A program made the position numbers and the translations under genes. 64,000 nt of DNA from Rugamonas brunnea (GTDB lineage: Bacteria > Pseudomonadota > Gammaproteobacteria > Burkholderiales > Burkholderiaceae_D), in NCBI RefSeq assembly GCF_014042345.1, contig NZ_JACEZT010000018.1, forward strand, positions 1-64,000, read 5' to 3'. Below the pieces are notes generated by a model. That model worked only from the letters and a program-made list of their open reading frames with translations, made no database searches and was not told where the DNA came from. Below are positions 22,055 to 31,434 of the stretch, in pieces. How positions within the stretch are numbered: position 1 is the first letter of the stretch; every line of letters begins with the position of its first letter.

Positions 22055-22474
22055 ATGGACTACCAAGACCGCGATGCCGACGGCGTCTATGTGGACACGG
22101 GCCACCACGGCCCCGGCCCCGACCTGATGGGGGCCGGCACCGTGATCGGCGACCCGGTGCGCAACCTCAAGGGCGAACACCTGGGCCAGATCCGCGAAAT
22201 CATGCTCGACATGCGCAGCGGCGCCATCGCCTACGCCGTCATGGCGCACGGCGGCGTGTTCCACCTGGGCGCCAAGCTGTTCGCCGTGCCGTGGCAAGCC
22301 CTGACGCTGGACCCGGCCCACAAGGGCTTCACGCTCAACATCGACAAACAGCGGCTGGACGAGGCGCCCGGCTTCGACCCGGACCACTGGCCCAACATGG
22401 CCAATCCCGCGTGGGCGGCGCAAATCCACCGCTACTACGACCATTCCACAGAGCAAGGTTCCGGCCTCAGCTGA
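22055..22474 (+). CDS. PRC-barrel domain protein (paralogue A)
   Basis: A 139-residue protein with one PRC-barrel (about residues 25-100: AGTVIGDPVRNLKGEHLGQI, IMLDMRSGAIAYAVM, AVPWQALTL). GGGAGG precedes the ATG. It is roughly half identical to the protein at 49353-49766. PRC-barrels occur in RNA processing and photosynthetic reaction-centre proteins, and in stress proteins of this type; the role is unknown. A 12-bp palindrome CCGGCATGCCGG (22005-22016) lies in its leader. Confidence 0.75.
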   Translation: MDYQDRDADGVYVDTGHHGPGPDLMGAGTVIGDPVRNLKGEHLGQIREIMLDMRSGAIAYAVMAHGGVFHLGAKLFAVPWQALTLDPAHKGFTLNIDKQRLDEAPGFDPDHWPNMANPAWAAQIHRYYDHSTEQGSGLS

Positions 22475-22580
22475 CCGCAGGCAACAAGCGGCAGGCAACG
22501 AGCGCCATTGTGGCCGGCGCCGGCCGAGGCCGGCTATGGCCGCGCATATACCTGCTATGCGCCGCCACCGGCTAGCGACA

Positions 22581-23051
22581 CTAGGCGCACGGCGGCAGGT
22601 GCATGGGCACCCACGCCACGCCGCCCTCCTCCACGCGCGGCCCGGTGGGCAGGAAACCCCAGCGCTGGTACATGGGGAACGCATAATCCGAGGAATTGAC
22701 GGTGAAGCCCACGGTGTTGCCCGCCACCAAAGCGGCGGTGCGCGCGGCCAGCCACAACTGGCGGCCCAGGCCGCAGCCGTGGAACTCGCGGGCCACGAAC
22801 AGGTGGAACAAATGGCTGCGGTCGCGGATGGCCACGGCGCCGGCCAGCATCGAACCGATGAAGCCCAACTGGTAGTGGTAACGGGGCTGGGACAGGTAGC
22901 CGGCGATGGCCGGTTCGGCCATGCTGGCCATGAATTGTTCGGCGCCGGCGCCATCGGCGTCCAGCGTCATGTAAGGCATCAAATCGGCGATCAGTTCGCT
23001 GATCGCGGCGGCATCGTCAGGCGCCGCCGCGCGCAATGTTAAAGTTTTCAT
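22581..23051 (-). CDS. GNAT-family N-acetyltransferase
   Basis: A 156-residue acetyltransferase with the acetyl-CoA pyrophosphate motif HGCGLGRQLW (motif A) after the strand LFHLFVAREF, and a terminal MYQRWGF motif. It follows dnaE2 on the same strand with a 51-bp gap. The acceptor substrate is unknown, and no functional link with dnaE2 is implied. Confidence 0.8.
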   Translation of the reverse strand: MKTLTLRAAAPDDAAAISELIADLMPYMTLDADGAGAEQFMASMAEPAIAGYLSQPRYHYQLGFIGSMLAGAVAIRDRSHLFHLFVAREFHGCGLGRQLWLAARTAALVAGNTVGFTVNSSDYAFPMYQRWGFLPTGPRVEEGGVAWVPMHLPPCA

Positions 23052-23102
23052 ATTATTATTTTGCCATCTTTGCGCCGCTTTTTGGGAAAAATCGCGCGCG
23101 GC

Positions 23103-26100
23103 TCAACAGAAATTGCGGCTGATCGTGGGCAAACGGCCCAATAAATGCGACATGTCGACCAGCCGCTTGGCCACCAGGTGGCATACCGTGCCCTCGCGCT
23201 GCCAGACCCCGTACACCCCCAGCAAGGCCGCACTCAGCACTTCGCGCCGCTGCTGCTCGACCAGCGCCGGCCACACGATCACGTTCACATTGCCGGTCTC
23301 ATCCTCGATGGTGATGAACAGCACGCCCTTGGCCGTGCCGGGGCGCTGGCGCACGGTGACGATGCCGCAGCCGCGCGCCAGCTGGCCGTTGCGGAAACCC
23401 TGCAAGGTGGACGCGGGCAGGAAACGCTGCTCCAGCAATTGCGGGCGCAGCAAGGCCAGCGGATGGCGTCCCAGCGTCAAGCCCTGGGCCCGGTAATCAC
23501 CGAGGATGTTCTCCCCTTCCGACGGCGCGGCCAGCGCCGGCGTTTCCTCGTCCGGCGTGGTCGGGCGCAGCAAATCCTTGTCCGGCACGGCGCCCACGGC
23601 TTGCCACAGCGCCTGGCGGCGGTGGCCGGCCAGCTGGCGCAGCGCGTTGCCGCCGGCCAGCACCTGCAAGTCGTGCCGGTCCAGCCCGGCGCGCCGGGCC
23701 AGGTCGACCACCGAGGCGAACGGACGCACGGCGCGCGCGTCCTCGATGCGCAGTGCCGGCTCGGCCCGCATGCCGCGCAGCAGCGACAGGCCCAGCCGCA
23801 CCGCCGGCTGGCCGCGCGCGCCGGCCACCTCCTCCAGCGTCGATTCCCAGCCGCTCACGGCCACGTCCACCGGCCGCACCACCACGCCGTGCCGCTTGGC
23901 GTCCTGCACCAATTGCGACGGGCCGTAGAAGCCCATGGGCTGGCTGTTGAGCAAGGCGCACAGGAAGGCGGCCGGTTCGTGGCACTTGAGCCAGGAACTG
24001 GCGTAGGTCAGCAAGGCGAAGCTGGCCGCGTGCGATTCGGGGAAACCGTATTCGCCAAACCCCTGGATCTGGCTGCAGATGGCTTCGGCAAATTCCAGCG
24101 CGTAGCCGCGTTCCAGCATGCCGCTGATGATGCGGTCGTGGTATTTGTCCATGCCGCCCTTGCGCTTCCAGGCCGCCATCGCGCGCCGCAACTGGTCGGC
24201 CTCGCCGGGCGAGAAGCCGGCCGCCAGGATGGCCACCTGCATCACCTGCTCCTGGAAGATGGGCACGCCCAGCGTGCGGCCCAGCGCCGTTTCCAGGCCG
24301 GGCGGAAATTGCACCAGCGACGAATCCATGCGCCGCTGCAGATACGGATGGACCATGCCACCCTGGATGGGGCCGGGCCGCACCAGCGCCACTTCGATCA
24401 CCAGGTCGTAGAACTGGCGCGGCCGCAGGCGCGGCAGCATGCTCATCTGCGCGCGCGATTCGATCTGGAACACGCCGATGGTGTCGGCCTCGCACATCAT
24501 GTCGTAGGTGGCCGGGTCTTCGGGCGGCACGTCCTGCATGCTGAACACGGAGTCGCGCTGCTGGCCCACCAGGTCGAACGCGCGCCGCAGCGCCGACAGC
24601 ATGCCCAGCGCCAGCACGTCCACCTTCAGCAAGCCCAGCTCCTCCAGGTCGTCCTTGTCCCACTGGATTACACTACGGTCTTCCATGGTCGCGTTCTCCA
24701 CCGGCACCAGGCGCGACAGCTTGCCCTGGGCGATCACGAAGCCGCCCGGGTGCTGCGACAAGTGGCGCGGGAAGCCCAGCAGGCTCTGGGCCAGCGTGGC
24801 CCATTGACGGGCCAGCAGCGAGGTCGGGTCGAGGCCGCATTCGGCCAGCCGGTTCAGCAGGTCGCGCTTGCTGTCGAACCAGTGGTGCGAACGCGCCACT
24901 TTTTCCACGATGGCCAGGTCCACGCCCAGCGCCTTGCCGCTGTCGCGCAGCGCGCTTTTGGGCCGGTAGCTGATCACCACGGCCGCCAGCGCGGCGCGCG
25001 TGCGGCCGTATTTCCGGTAGATGTACTGGATCACTTCCTCGCGCCGCTGGTGCTCGAAATCGACGTCGATGTCGGGCGGCTCGGCCCGCTCGCGCGAGAT
25101 GAAACGCTCGACCAGCAGGTTGCCGCGCGCCGGGTCCACCTCCGTGATGTGCAGGCAGTAGCACACGGCCGAATTGGCGGCCGAGCCGCGCCCCTGGCAC
25201 AGGATGCCGTTGGCGCGCGCGTAACGGACGATGTCGTAGACGGTGAGGAAGTACGGCTCGTAGCGCAGCGCCGCGATCAGTTCCAGCTCGTGCTCGATCT
25301 GCTGCTGCACCTTGGCCGGGATGCCGTCCACGAAGCGCTGGTGGGCGCCGATATAGGTTTCCTGGCGCAGATACGTGGTCGGCGTGTGGCCCGGCGGCAC
25401 CAGCTCGTCCGGGTATTCATAGCGCAGCGTATCGAGTGAAAAGTCGCACAGGCCGGCGATGCGCACCGTCTCGGCCAGCGCCGCCGCCGGATACAAATTG
25501 GCCAGCCGCAAACGCGGGCGCAGATGCTGCTCGGCGTTCTGCGCCAGCGCGTAGCCGCACTCGGCCACCGGCTTGCCGATGCGCACGGCGCACAGCGTGT
25601 CGTGCAGCGGCTTGCGCGAGCGCACATGCATGCACACGTGGCCCACGGCCACCACGGGCAAGCCGTGCTGGCTGGCCACCTCGGCCACGCTGATGCGGTG
25701 CGCCTCGTCGAACGCCCGTTGCAACAGGTTCAAGCCCACCCAGGCCCGGCCGGGAAAGGTGGCCGCCATCCACGCCGCCTGCGTGTGCAGCCGGTCCACG
25801 TCGCCGGGCTGGTGGGCCGGGTATTGGGGCAGCAGGATCAGCAGGCAGTCGGGCAAGCCTTGCAGGTGGGCGTACTCCGGCGGCGGCGCGGCCAGATCGT
25901 CCAGCGTCAGCAGATACGTGCCCTTGGCGGCCCGCGTGCGGCCGATGGTGATCAGTTCGGACAGGTTGCCGTAGCCATTGCGGTTCTGCGCCAGCGCCAC
26001 CAGCGACAGCGCCACCTGCCCGTCCGCGCCGCGCAACTGGAACGAGGCGCCGATCAGCAGCGGCAGGCCGGCCCGTTTCGCCTCCGCATGGGCGCGCACC

Positions 26101-26276
26101 ACCCCGGCCAGCGAGCATTCGTCTGTCAGGGCCAGCGCCGCATAGTCGAGCTGGGCCGCACGCGCGACCAGTTCCTCCGCATGGGACGCGCCCTGCAGGA
26201 ACGAGAAATTCGACAGGCAATACAGCTCGGCATAGGCCGGCAGGCCGGCGGTCAGCGGGGGTGTGGTGGAGGACAT
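23103..26276 (-). CDS. dnaE2: Error-prone DNA polymerase DnaE2
   Basis: A 1057-residue C-family polymerase. It has an N-terminal PHP domain (YCLSNFSFLQGASHAEEL), a palm with catalytic aspartates in PDIDVDFEH (Asp402, Asp404), and a C-terminal OB-fold with GIVTVRQRPGTA. It lacks the clamp-binding tail of replicative DnaE1 and has the size of DnaE2. DnaE2 works with ImuA and ImuB in SOS mutagenesis. Here those partners lie 20 kb away, but a perfect LexA box 9 bp before the start ties them into one regulon. Confidence 0.93.
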   Translation of the reverse strand: MSSTTPPLTAGLPAYAELYCLSNFSFLQGASHAEELVARAAQLDYAALALTDECSLAGVVRAHAEAKRAGLPLLIGASFQLRGADGQVALSLVALAQNRNGYGNLSELITIGRTRAAKGTYLLTLDDLAAPPPEYAHLQGLPDCLLILLPQYPAHQPGDVDRLHTQAAWMAATFPGRAWVGLNLLQRAFDEAHRISVAEVASQHGLPVVAVGHVCMHVRSRKPLHDTLCAVRIGKPVAECGYALAQNAEQHLRPRLRLANLYPAAALAETVRIAGLCDFSLDTLRYEYPDELVPPGHTPTTYLRQETYIGAHQRFVDGIPAKVQQQIEHELELIAALRYEPYFLTVYDIVRYARANGILCQGRGSAANSAVCYCLHITEVDPARGNLLVERFISRERAEPPDIDVDFEHQRREEVIQYIYRKYGRTRAALAAVVISYRPKSALRDSGKALGVDLAIVEKVARSHHWFDSKRDLLNRLAECGLDPTSLLARQWATLAQSLLGFPRHLSQHPGGFVIAQGKLSRLVPVENATMEDRSVIQWDKDDLEELGLLKVDVLALGMLSALRRAFDLVGQQRDSVFSMQDVPPEDPATYDMMCEADTIGVFQIESRAQMSMLPRLRPRQFYDLVIEVALVRPGPIQGGMVHPYLQRRMDSSLVQFPPGLETALGRTLGVPIFQEQVMQVAILAAGFSPGEADQLRRAMAAWKRKGGMDKYHDRIISGMLERGYALEFAEAICSQIQGFGEYGFPESHAASFALLTYASSWLKCHEPAAFLCALLNSQPMGFYGPSQLVQDAKRHGVVVRPVDVAVSGWESTLEEVAGARGQPAVRLGLSLLRGMRAEPALRIEDARAVRPFASVVDLARRAGLDRHDLQVLAGGNALRQLAGHRRQALWQAVGAVPDKDLLRPTTPDEETPALAAPSEGENILGDYRAQGLTLGRHPLALLRPQLLEQRFLPASTLQGFRNGQLARGCGIVTVRQRPGTAKGVLFITIEDETGNVNVIVWPALVEQQRREVLSAALLGVYGVWQREGTVCHLVAKRLVDMSHLLGRLPTISRNFC

Positions 26277-26284
26277 GGCAGAGA

Positions 26285-26304
26285 TACTGTGTTTATATAC
26301 AGTA
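26285..26304 (-). promoter_or_regulatory. LexA (SOS) box of dnaE2
   Basis: TACTGTGTTTATATACAGTA contains the exact CTGT-N8-ACAG core with an AT-rich centre and TA flanks. It ends 9 bp from the dnaE2 ATG. No other CTGT-N8-ACAG core was noticed except the one before imuA. Confidence 0.92.
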
Positions 26305-26417
26305 TTTTACGCTATCTGGCCGCTCCCATGCGCTTGTTGATTTCTACACGATCTTGACGACGCGCACCGTTGCGCGCCCCGGTTTGTATGCAAAACAGCA
26401 CAGTTGGCATTTATTTG

Positions 26418-26431
26418 TTGTAGCGCTACCA
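26418..26431. promoter_or_regulatory. LacI-family operator upstream of TonB receptor
   Basis: TTGTAGCGCTACCA contains a perfect 10-bp palindrome GTAGCGCTAC with the central CG typical of LacI/GalR operators. It closely resembles, from memory, the Caulobacter xylose-regulon operator TGTTAGCGCTACCA. It lies 64 bp before the receptor start. No LacI-type regulator gene is in the window. Confidence 0.55.
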
Positions 26432-26494
26432 ATATTTGATGTGTACCTATGGATATCTTGTCTAGAATCATGCTTTTCATAGGGAGACGCCAAC

Positions 26495-28879
26495 GTGTTC
26501 GCTACTTCAACTTTACGTAAAGCCGTCTTGCTGAGCCTGTACGGCAGTGCCGCGCTGGCCATGCTGGCGCCAGAAACCCACGCCCAGACCACCGATGGCG
26601 AGATCCAGACCGTGAACGTGGTCGGCTCGCGCCGCGCCGTCAGTTCCGCCACCGACACCACCGTGCCCGTGGACGTGATCCCGATGAACAAGGCGGCCGA
26701 ATCGGGCGGCAATTTTGACCTGGCCCAGACCCTGACCAACATCTCCCCTTCGTTCAACTCGACCCGCCAGACCGGTGCCGACGGCGCCGACCTGATCGAC
26801 TCGGCCGCCCTGCGCGGCCTCGGCTCCGACCAGACCCTGGTGCTGGTGAACGGCAAGCGCCGCCACACGACGGCCCTGGTCAACCTGTTCGGCGCGCGCA
26901 ACCGCGGCAACACCGGCACCGACATGAACGCCATCCCGATGCTGGCCATCAAGGACGTGCAGGTGCTGCGCGACGGCGCCGCCGCCCAGTACGGCTCGGA
27001 CGCCATCGCCGGCGTGATGGACATCGGCCTGAAGAAAAGCCTCGGTTGCGAAGCCGTGGCCGGCTACAGCCAGTACTCGGTGGGCGACGGCAAAAATTAC
27101 CTGGCCTCGGCCTACTGCGGCGTGCGCCTGGGCGAAAAAGGCGTGATCGGCATCACCGGCGAATACCTGGACCGGGGCCGCTCCAACCGCGCCGAGCCGG
27201 GCAACCCGCGCATCATCGGCGACACCAAGGCCGAGAACCAGACCCTGTACGTGAACGGCGAACTGCCGACCCCGGCCGGCAAGCTGTACTTCACGGCCGG
27301 CGCCCAGTCGCGTGACGCGTCCAGCGCCGCCTGGGCCCGCGGCGGCGTGGGCACCGACGACATCCCGTCGCGCAACTCGGCCGCCATGTACCCGAACGGC
27401 TTCGTACCCTTCATCAACGGCAAGATCGACGACCAGTACGCCACCATCGGCCACCGTGGCCTGATCGGCGAATGGAACGCCGACTTCTCGCAGACCTACG
27501 GCTACAACAAGATGATGTACGACATCAGCCACACGCTGAACGCGTCCATCGCCAACGCCGACCTGCTGGCCGGCGGCAAGGGCATCAGCCCCGACAACTT
27601 CAAGGCCGGCGGCTTCTCGTTCCAGCAGCTGACCACCAACGTCGACTTCACCCGCTTCTACGACACCGTGATGAGCGGCCTGAACGTGGCCTTCGGCGCC
27701 GAGTACCGCAGCGAGACCTATAAAATCTTCGCCGGCGAACCCGGTTCCTACAGCGACGCCGACGGCGTGGGCTTCGGCGGCAACGCCGGCAGCCAGGGTT
27801 TCCCCGGCTTCCGCCCCAGCGACCAGACCAACGCCAAGCGCCACAGCTCGGCCGGCTACGTGGACCTGGAACTGGACCTGAACCCTATCGTCAAGACCCA
27901 GGCCGCCGTCCGTTACGAGAACTACAGCGACTTCGGCTCCACCGTCACCGGCAAGCTGGCCGGCAGCGTGCGCGCGGCCGACACCGTGCTGCTGCGCGGT
28001 TCGGCCTCGACCGGCTTCCGCGCCCCGTCGCTGCAGCAGAAGTACTTCTCGTCCACCTTCACCGACTTCGTGGCCGGCGTGCCGACCGACGTGGTGCTGG
28101 CGCCCAACGGCGGCCCGGTGGCCAACCTGGCCGGCATCCCCAAGCTGAAGGAAGAAAAGTCGACCAGCTTCACGCTGGGCACCACCTGGACGCCTAGCAA
28201 CAACGCGTCCGTGACGGCCGACCTGTACCAGATCAAGATCAAGGACCGCATCGTGCTGTCGGGCCGCTTCGACTCGACCAACTACCCTGACCTGGCGGCC
28301 AAGCTGGCCACGCTGGGCGTGGGCCAGGCCCAGTTCTTCGTCAACTCGGTCGACACCAAGACCAGCGGCCTGGACCTGACGGCCTCGCACAAGACCAACT
28401 TTGGCCCCAACAAGATGACCACCTACCTGGCGGCCAACTTCAGCAAGACCGAAGTGACGGGCATCCACGCCCCCGCCTCGCTCAAAGGCTATGAGGACGT
28501 GCTGCTGTCCGAGCGCGAGCGCCTGTTCATCGAACAGGGCGGCCCCCGTTCCAAGTTCACGCTGGGCTTCGACTACGTGGCCGGCGCGCTGGAATCGGAC
28601 CTGAAAGTGATCCACTACGGCCCGCAGACGCTGGGCACCTTCGACGGCACCGCCGCCGGCGTGCCAAACGCGCACTACGAGTCCAAGACCTCGGCCGACC
28701 TGGCGTTCACCTACACCATCAACAAGAACACCAAGTTCACCTTCGGCGGCACCAACATCTTCAACGTCAAGCCGACCCCGCAGGACCCGAACGAAACCGA
28801 CAACGGCTTCAAGTACGACAGCGTGCAGTTCGGCCTGAACGGCGCTTCCTACTTCGGCCGCCTCTGGGTCAAGTTCTAA
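26495..28879 (+). CDS. TonB-dependent receptor, ligand unknown (possibly carbohydrate)
   Basis: A 794-residue outer-membrane receptor with a GTG start 8 nt after AGGGAG. It has a signal peptide ending near THA-Q (about residue 30), the TonB box region IQTVNVVGSRR, a plug (DSAALRGLGSDQTLVLVNGKRR, VLRDGAAAQYGSDAIAG) and a barrel ending in Phe (LWVKF). It has no transport partner beside it. The LacI-type operator upstream hints at a sugar ligand; that is inference only. Confidence 0.85.
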   Translation: MFATSTLRKAVLLSLYGSAALAMLAPETHAQTTDGEIQTVNVVGSRRAVSSATDTTVPVDVIPMNKAAESGGNFDLAQTLTNISPSFNSTRQTGADGADLIDSAALRGLGSDQTLVLVNGKRRHTTALVNLFGARNRGNTGTDMNAIPMLAIKDVQVLRDGAAAQYGSDAIAGVMDIGLKKSLGCEAVAGYSQYSVGDGKNYLASAYCGVRLGEKGVIGITGEYLDRGRSNRAEPGNPRIIGDTKAENQTLYVNGELPTPAGKLYFTAGAQSRDASSAAWARGGVGTDDIPSRNSAAMYPNGFVPFINGKIDDQYATIGHRGLIGEWNADFSQTYGYNKMMYDISHTLNASIANADLLAGGKGISPDNFKAGGFSFQQLTTNVDFTRFYDTVMSGLNVAFGAEYRSETYKIFAGEPGSYSDADGVGFGGNAGSQGFPGFRPSDQTNAKRHSSAGYVDLELDLNPIVKTQAAVRYENYSDFGSTVTGKLAGSVRAADTVLLRGSASTGFRAPSLQQKYFSSTFTDFVAGVPTDVVLAPNGGPVANLAGIPKLKEEKSTSFTLGTTWTPSNNASVTADLYQIKIKDRIVLSGRFDSTNYPDLAAKLATLGVGQAQFFVNSVDTKTSGLDLTASHKTNFGPNKMTTYLAANFSKTEVTGIHAPASLKGYEDVLLSERERLFIEQGGPRSKFTLGFDYVAGALESDLKVIHYGPQTLGTFDGTAAGVPNAHYESKTSADLAFTYTINKNTKFTFGGTNIFNVKPTPQDPNETDNGFKYDSVQFGLNGASYFGRLWVKF

Positions 28880-28910
28880 GCTCAAGTTCTGATGATGTGA
28901 GTTCGTGTCA

Positions 28911-28931
28911 CGGCCGCCTTCCCGGCGGCCG
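28911..28931. terminator. GC hairpin downstream of TonB receptor
   Basis: A perfect 8-bp stem (28911-28918 with 28924-28931, loop TTCCC) 31 bp after the receptor stop. There is no T run, so it is a weak or Rho-assisted terminator, or an mRNA end-stabiliser. The rest of 28880-29112 holds no recognisable gene. Confidence 0.45.
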
Positions 28932-29112
28932 GCCAGTGGTTTCGGACCACCCGCGGCACCCCGCGCAGCCATGCGCCGGGTGCCGTTTCCACTTGCAGGG
29001 GTGGTAACATTTGCTTACATCTTCCTAACTCAAGGCAACGCCGGGCCGTCATACACTCGGCGCATGCCGGGGTCGCCTCGTACCCCAGCCCCCTGGAATA
29101 CCTGGAGTTGTC

Positions 29113-29586
29113 ATGCGCCGTTCCCTGCTACCGCTATTGTTATCGCTGCTGCCGCTGCTGGCCTGCGGCTACGCTTATGCCGCCCTGGGCGGCGCCCCTT
29201 CCCATTTCGGCACCACGCCGGCCAGGCTCACGGCGCGCAGCCTGGCCGCCACGGCCGCTACAGCAGGCGCACCGGCCGCGTGGACCGTCAGCACCACCAC
29301 GCTCGATAGCGGCACCGTGGTGCGTGAATACGTGAACCCGGCCGGCGCCGTGTTCGCCGTCAGCTGGAACGGCCCCTTCCTGCCCGACCTGCGCACCCTG
29401 CTGGGCCAGCACTTCGGCACCATGACGGGCGCGGCCGCCCAGCGGCCCAAGGCCGGCCACTCGCAACTGGCGGTCGAGCGGCCCGACGTGGTGATCATCT
29501 CGAACGGCCACATGCGCGCCTTCAGCGGCCGCGCGTGGATACCCGGCGAACTGCCGGCCAGCTTCAGCCCGGACAACATCGAATAA
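29113..29586 (+). CDS. DUF2844 exported protein
   Basis: A 157-residue exported protein: signal peptide about residues 1-23 (cleavage YA-ALGG), then the ALGGAPSHFG start of the mature protein that marks DUF2844, a V-x-E-Y-V-N-P-A-G strand, and a C-terminal Ser/Gly-rich domain. GGAG lies 5 nt before the ATG. It is 9 bp upstream of a DUF3443 gene; the two families are usually neighbours. Function is unknown; a partner, propeptide-like or chaperone role for the DUF3443 protein is possible. Confidence 0.78.
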   Translation: MRRSLLPLLLSLLPLLACGYAYAALGGAPSHFGTTPARLTARSLAATAATAGAPAAWTVSTTTLDSGTVVREYVNPAGAVFAVSWNGPFLPDLRTLLGQHFGTMTGAAAQRPKAGHSQLAVERPDVVIISNGHMRAFSGRAWIPGELPASFSPDNIE

Positions 29587-29595
29587 GGAAGCGCG

Positions 29596-31425
29596 ATGAC
29601 GACACCATCGAAGCTGGCTGCGCATCCATCGCTCCCATCGTTCACCGTGCAGACCTTGCAGACCTTGCGCCCCCTGCCAGCCATGCGCCGCTGGCGCGCA
29701 CGCGCGGCCGCCCTGCTGGGCGCCGCCGGCTGCGCCCTGGCGCTGGCCGCCTGCGGCGGCGGAGGCGGCGGCACGAGCGCCGCGCAGGTCACGCCCACGC
29801 CGACGCCCACACCCACCCCGGCCGTGGTCAGCATCAGCGCCTCGCCCAGCACCGTCACGCTGGGCCAGGTGGTCAGCGTGACGTGGAGCGCCACCAACAC
29901 CACCAGCAGTGACTGCACCGCGTCCGGCGCATGGAGCGGCACCCTGCCCACCAGCGGCACGGACGCCGTCACGCCATCGGCCGTGGGCACGGCCAGCTAC
30001 ACCATCACCTGCAGCGGCGTGTCCAACACCACCAACGTGACGGTCAACCCTGCGCCGCTGCAACCGACGGTGAGCCTGGCGCTGACGCCGGCCAGCGTGA
30101 GCAGCGGCCAGAGCGCGCAGCTGAACTGGTCGGCCACCAACGCCACGGCCTGCACGGCCGGCGGCGCCTGGAGCGGCAGCAAGGCCACCAGCGGCGCCGT
30201 GGCCGTGGCGCCGTCGGCGGCGGGCAGCTATCAGTACACGCTCAGTTGCAGCGGCGACGGCGGCAGCGCCACCGGCAGCGCCACCCTCACCGTGGCCGCC
30301 GCGTCCGGCGGCAACAACAGCACCGCGCTGCTGATCGATAACGGCCCGCCCGGCGCCGGCGGCGCCATCAACATCCCCTACGTGAACGTGACCGTGTGCC
30401 GCCCCGGCACCAGCGTGTGCCAGACCATCGACCACGTGCTGGTCGACACCGGCTCCTACGGCCTGCGCCTGCTGGCGCCGCTCGATCCGGCGCTGGCGCT
30501 GCCGCAGGTGACGACCGCGTCCGGCGCCAACGCGGGCGAATGCAGCAAATTCGTCAGCGGCTATGCGTGGGGCGCGGTGCGCCAGGCCGACGTCAAGCTG
30601 GGCGACGAGACCGCGTCCGCCATCTCGATCCAGGTGATCGGCGACAGCGCGGCCAGCTTCGCCACCGTGCCCGCCGACTGCACCAGCAGCGGCAACAACC
30701 TCGGCACCCTGTCGGCGCTGGGCGCCAAAGGCATCCTCGGGGTGGGCCTGTTCAAGCAGGACTGCGGCGCGGCCTGCACCCGCTCCACGGCTGGCGGCAT
30801 GTACTACGCCTGCACGGCGGCCGGCTGCACGGCCAGCACCATGGCGCTGGCGCGCCAGGTGAGCAACCCGGTGGCCGCGTTGGCCGCCAACAACAACGGC
30901 GTGCTGCTGGTGCTGCCGGCCGTGGGCGCGAACGGCGCCACCTCGATCAACGGCACCCTCGTCTTCGGCGTGGGCACCCAGGCCAACAACGCCATCGCCG
31001 GCGAGAGCATCTACCGCGCCGACAGCAGCACCGGGGATTTCAACACCACCTACAAGGGCAAGACCTACAGTGCCAGCTTCATCGACAGCGGCTCGAACGC
31101 CTACTTCTTCGCCGACACCGGCATCCCCAGCTGCACCACCAGCACCGGCTTCTACTGCCCACTGGGCACCCTGAGCCTGACGGCCACCAACGCCTCGTTT
31201 GACGGCAGCAACGCCGGCGCCGTCAGCTTCATCGTGGTCAACATGGACGGCCTGTCGAACAGCATCACGGCCGCCTCCATCGGCGGCACGGTCGACAACC
31301 GCAGCAGCGTCTCAATCAGCAACGGCTTCGACTGGGGCCTGCCGTTCTTCTTCGGCCGCCGCGTGTTCGTCGTGTTCGAAGGCAGCAGCGCCACGGCCGG
31401 CAACGGGCCCTACTGGGCCTACTGA
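29596..31425 (+). CDS. DUF3443 lipoprotein with two Ig-like repeats and pepsin-like motifs
   Basis: A 609-residue protein. After a basic n-region comes a lipobox LAAC (Cys53), a Gly run, a Thr-Pro linker, and two tandem Ig-like repeats (about residues 73-152 and 156-235). The C-terminal domain (about 240-609) is DUF3443. I see D284-T-G-S, a GILGVG block, GTLVFGVG, D497-S-G-S and a terminal FFFGRRVFVVFE. These match in order the two catalytic Asp motifs, psi-loop and C-terminal strand of pepsin-like aspartic proteases; the two Asp are 213 residues apart. The hydrolase assignment is inference. AAGGAAG supports the start at 29596. Confidence 0.78.
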   Translation: MTTPSKLAAHPSLPSFTVQTLQTLRPLPAMRRWRARAAALLGAAGCALALAACGGGGGGTSAAQVTPTPTPTPTPAVVSISASPSTVTLGQVVSVTWSATNTTSSDCTASGAWSGTLPTSGTDAVTPSAVGTASYTITCSGVSNTTNVTVNPAPLQPTVSLALTPASVSSGQSAQLNWSATNATACTAGGAWSGSKATSGAVAVAPSAAGSYQYTLSCSGDGGSATGSATLTVAAASGGNNSTALLIDNGPPGAGGAINIPYVNVTVCRPGTSVCQTIDHVLVDTGSYGLRLLAPLDPALALPQVTTASGANAGECSKFVSGYAWGAVRQADVKLGDETASAISIQVIGDSAASFATVPADCTSSGNNLGTLSALGAKGILGVGLFKQDCGAACTRSTAGGMYYACTAAGCTASTMALARQVSNPVAALAANNNGVLLVLPAVGANGATSINGTLVFGVGTQANNAIAGESIYRADSSTGDFNTTYKGKTYSASFIDSGSNAYFFADTGIPSCTTSTGFYCPLGTLSLTATNASFDGSNAGAVSFIVVNMDGLSNSITAASIGGTVDNRSSVSISNGFDWGLPFFFGRRVFVVFEGSSATAGNGPYWAY

Positions 31426-31434
31426 CGGCTCTGC

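Noticed and set aside
21857-22954. A 365-codon minus-strand frame across the PRC-barrel and GNAT genes
   Set aside because: It overlaps two well-supported genes and is Arg/Ala/Trp-rich without a domain.
26513-28972. An 819-codon open frame antisense to the second TonB receptor
   Set aside because: Shadow of third-position GC bias; no family features.
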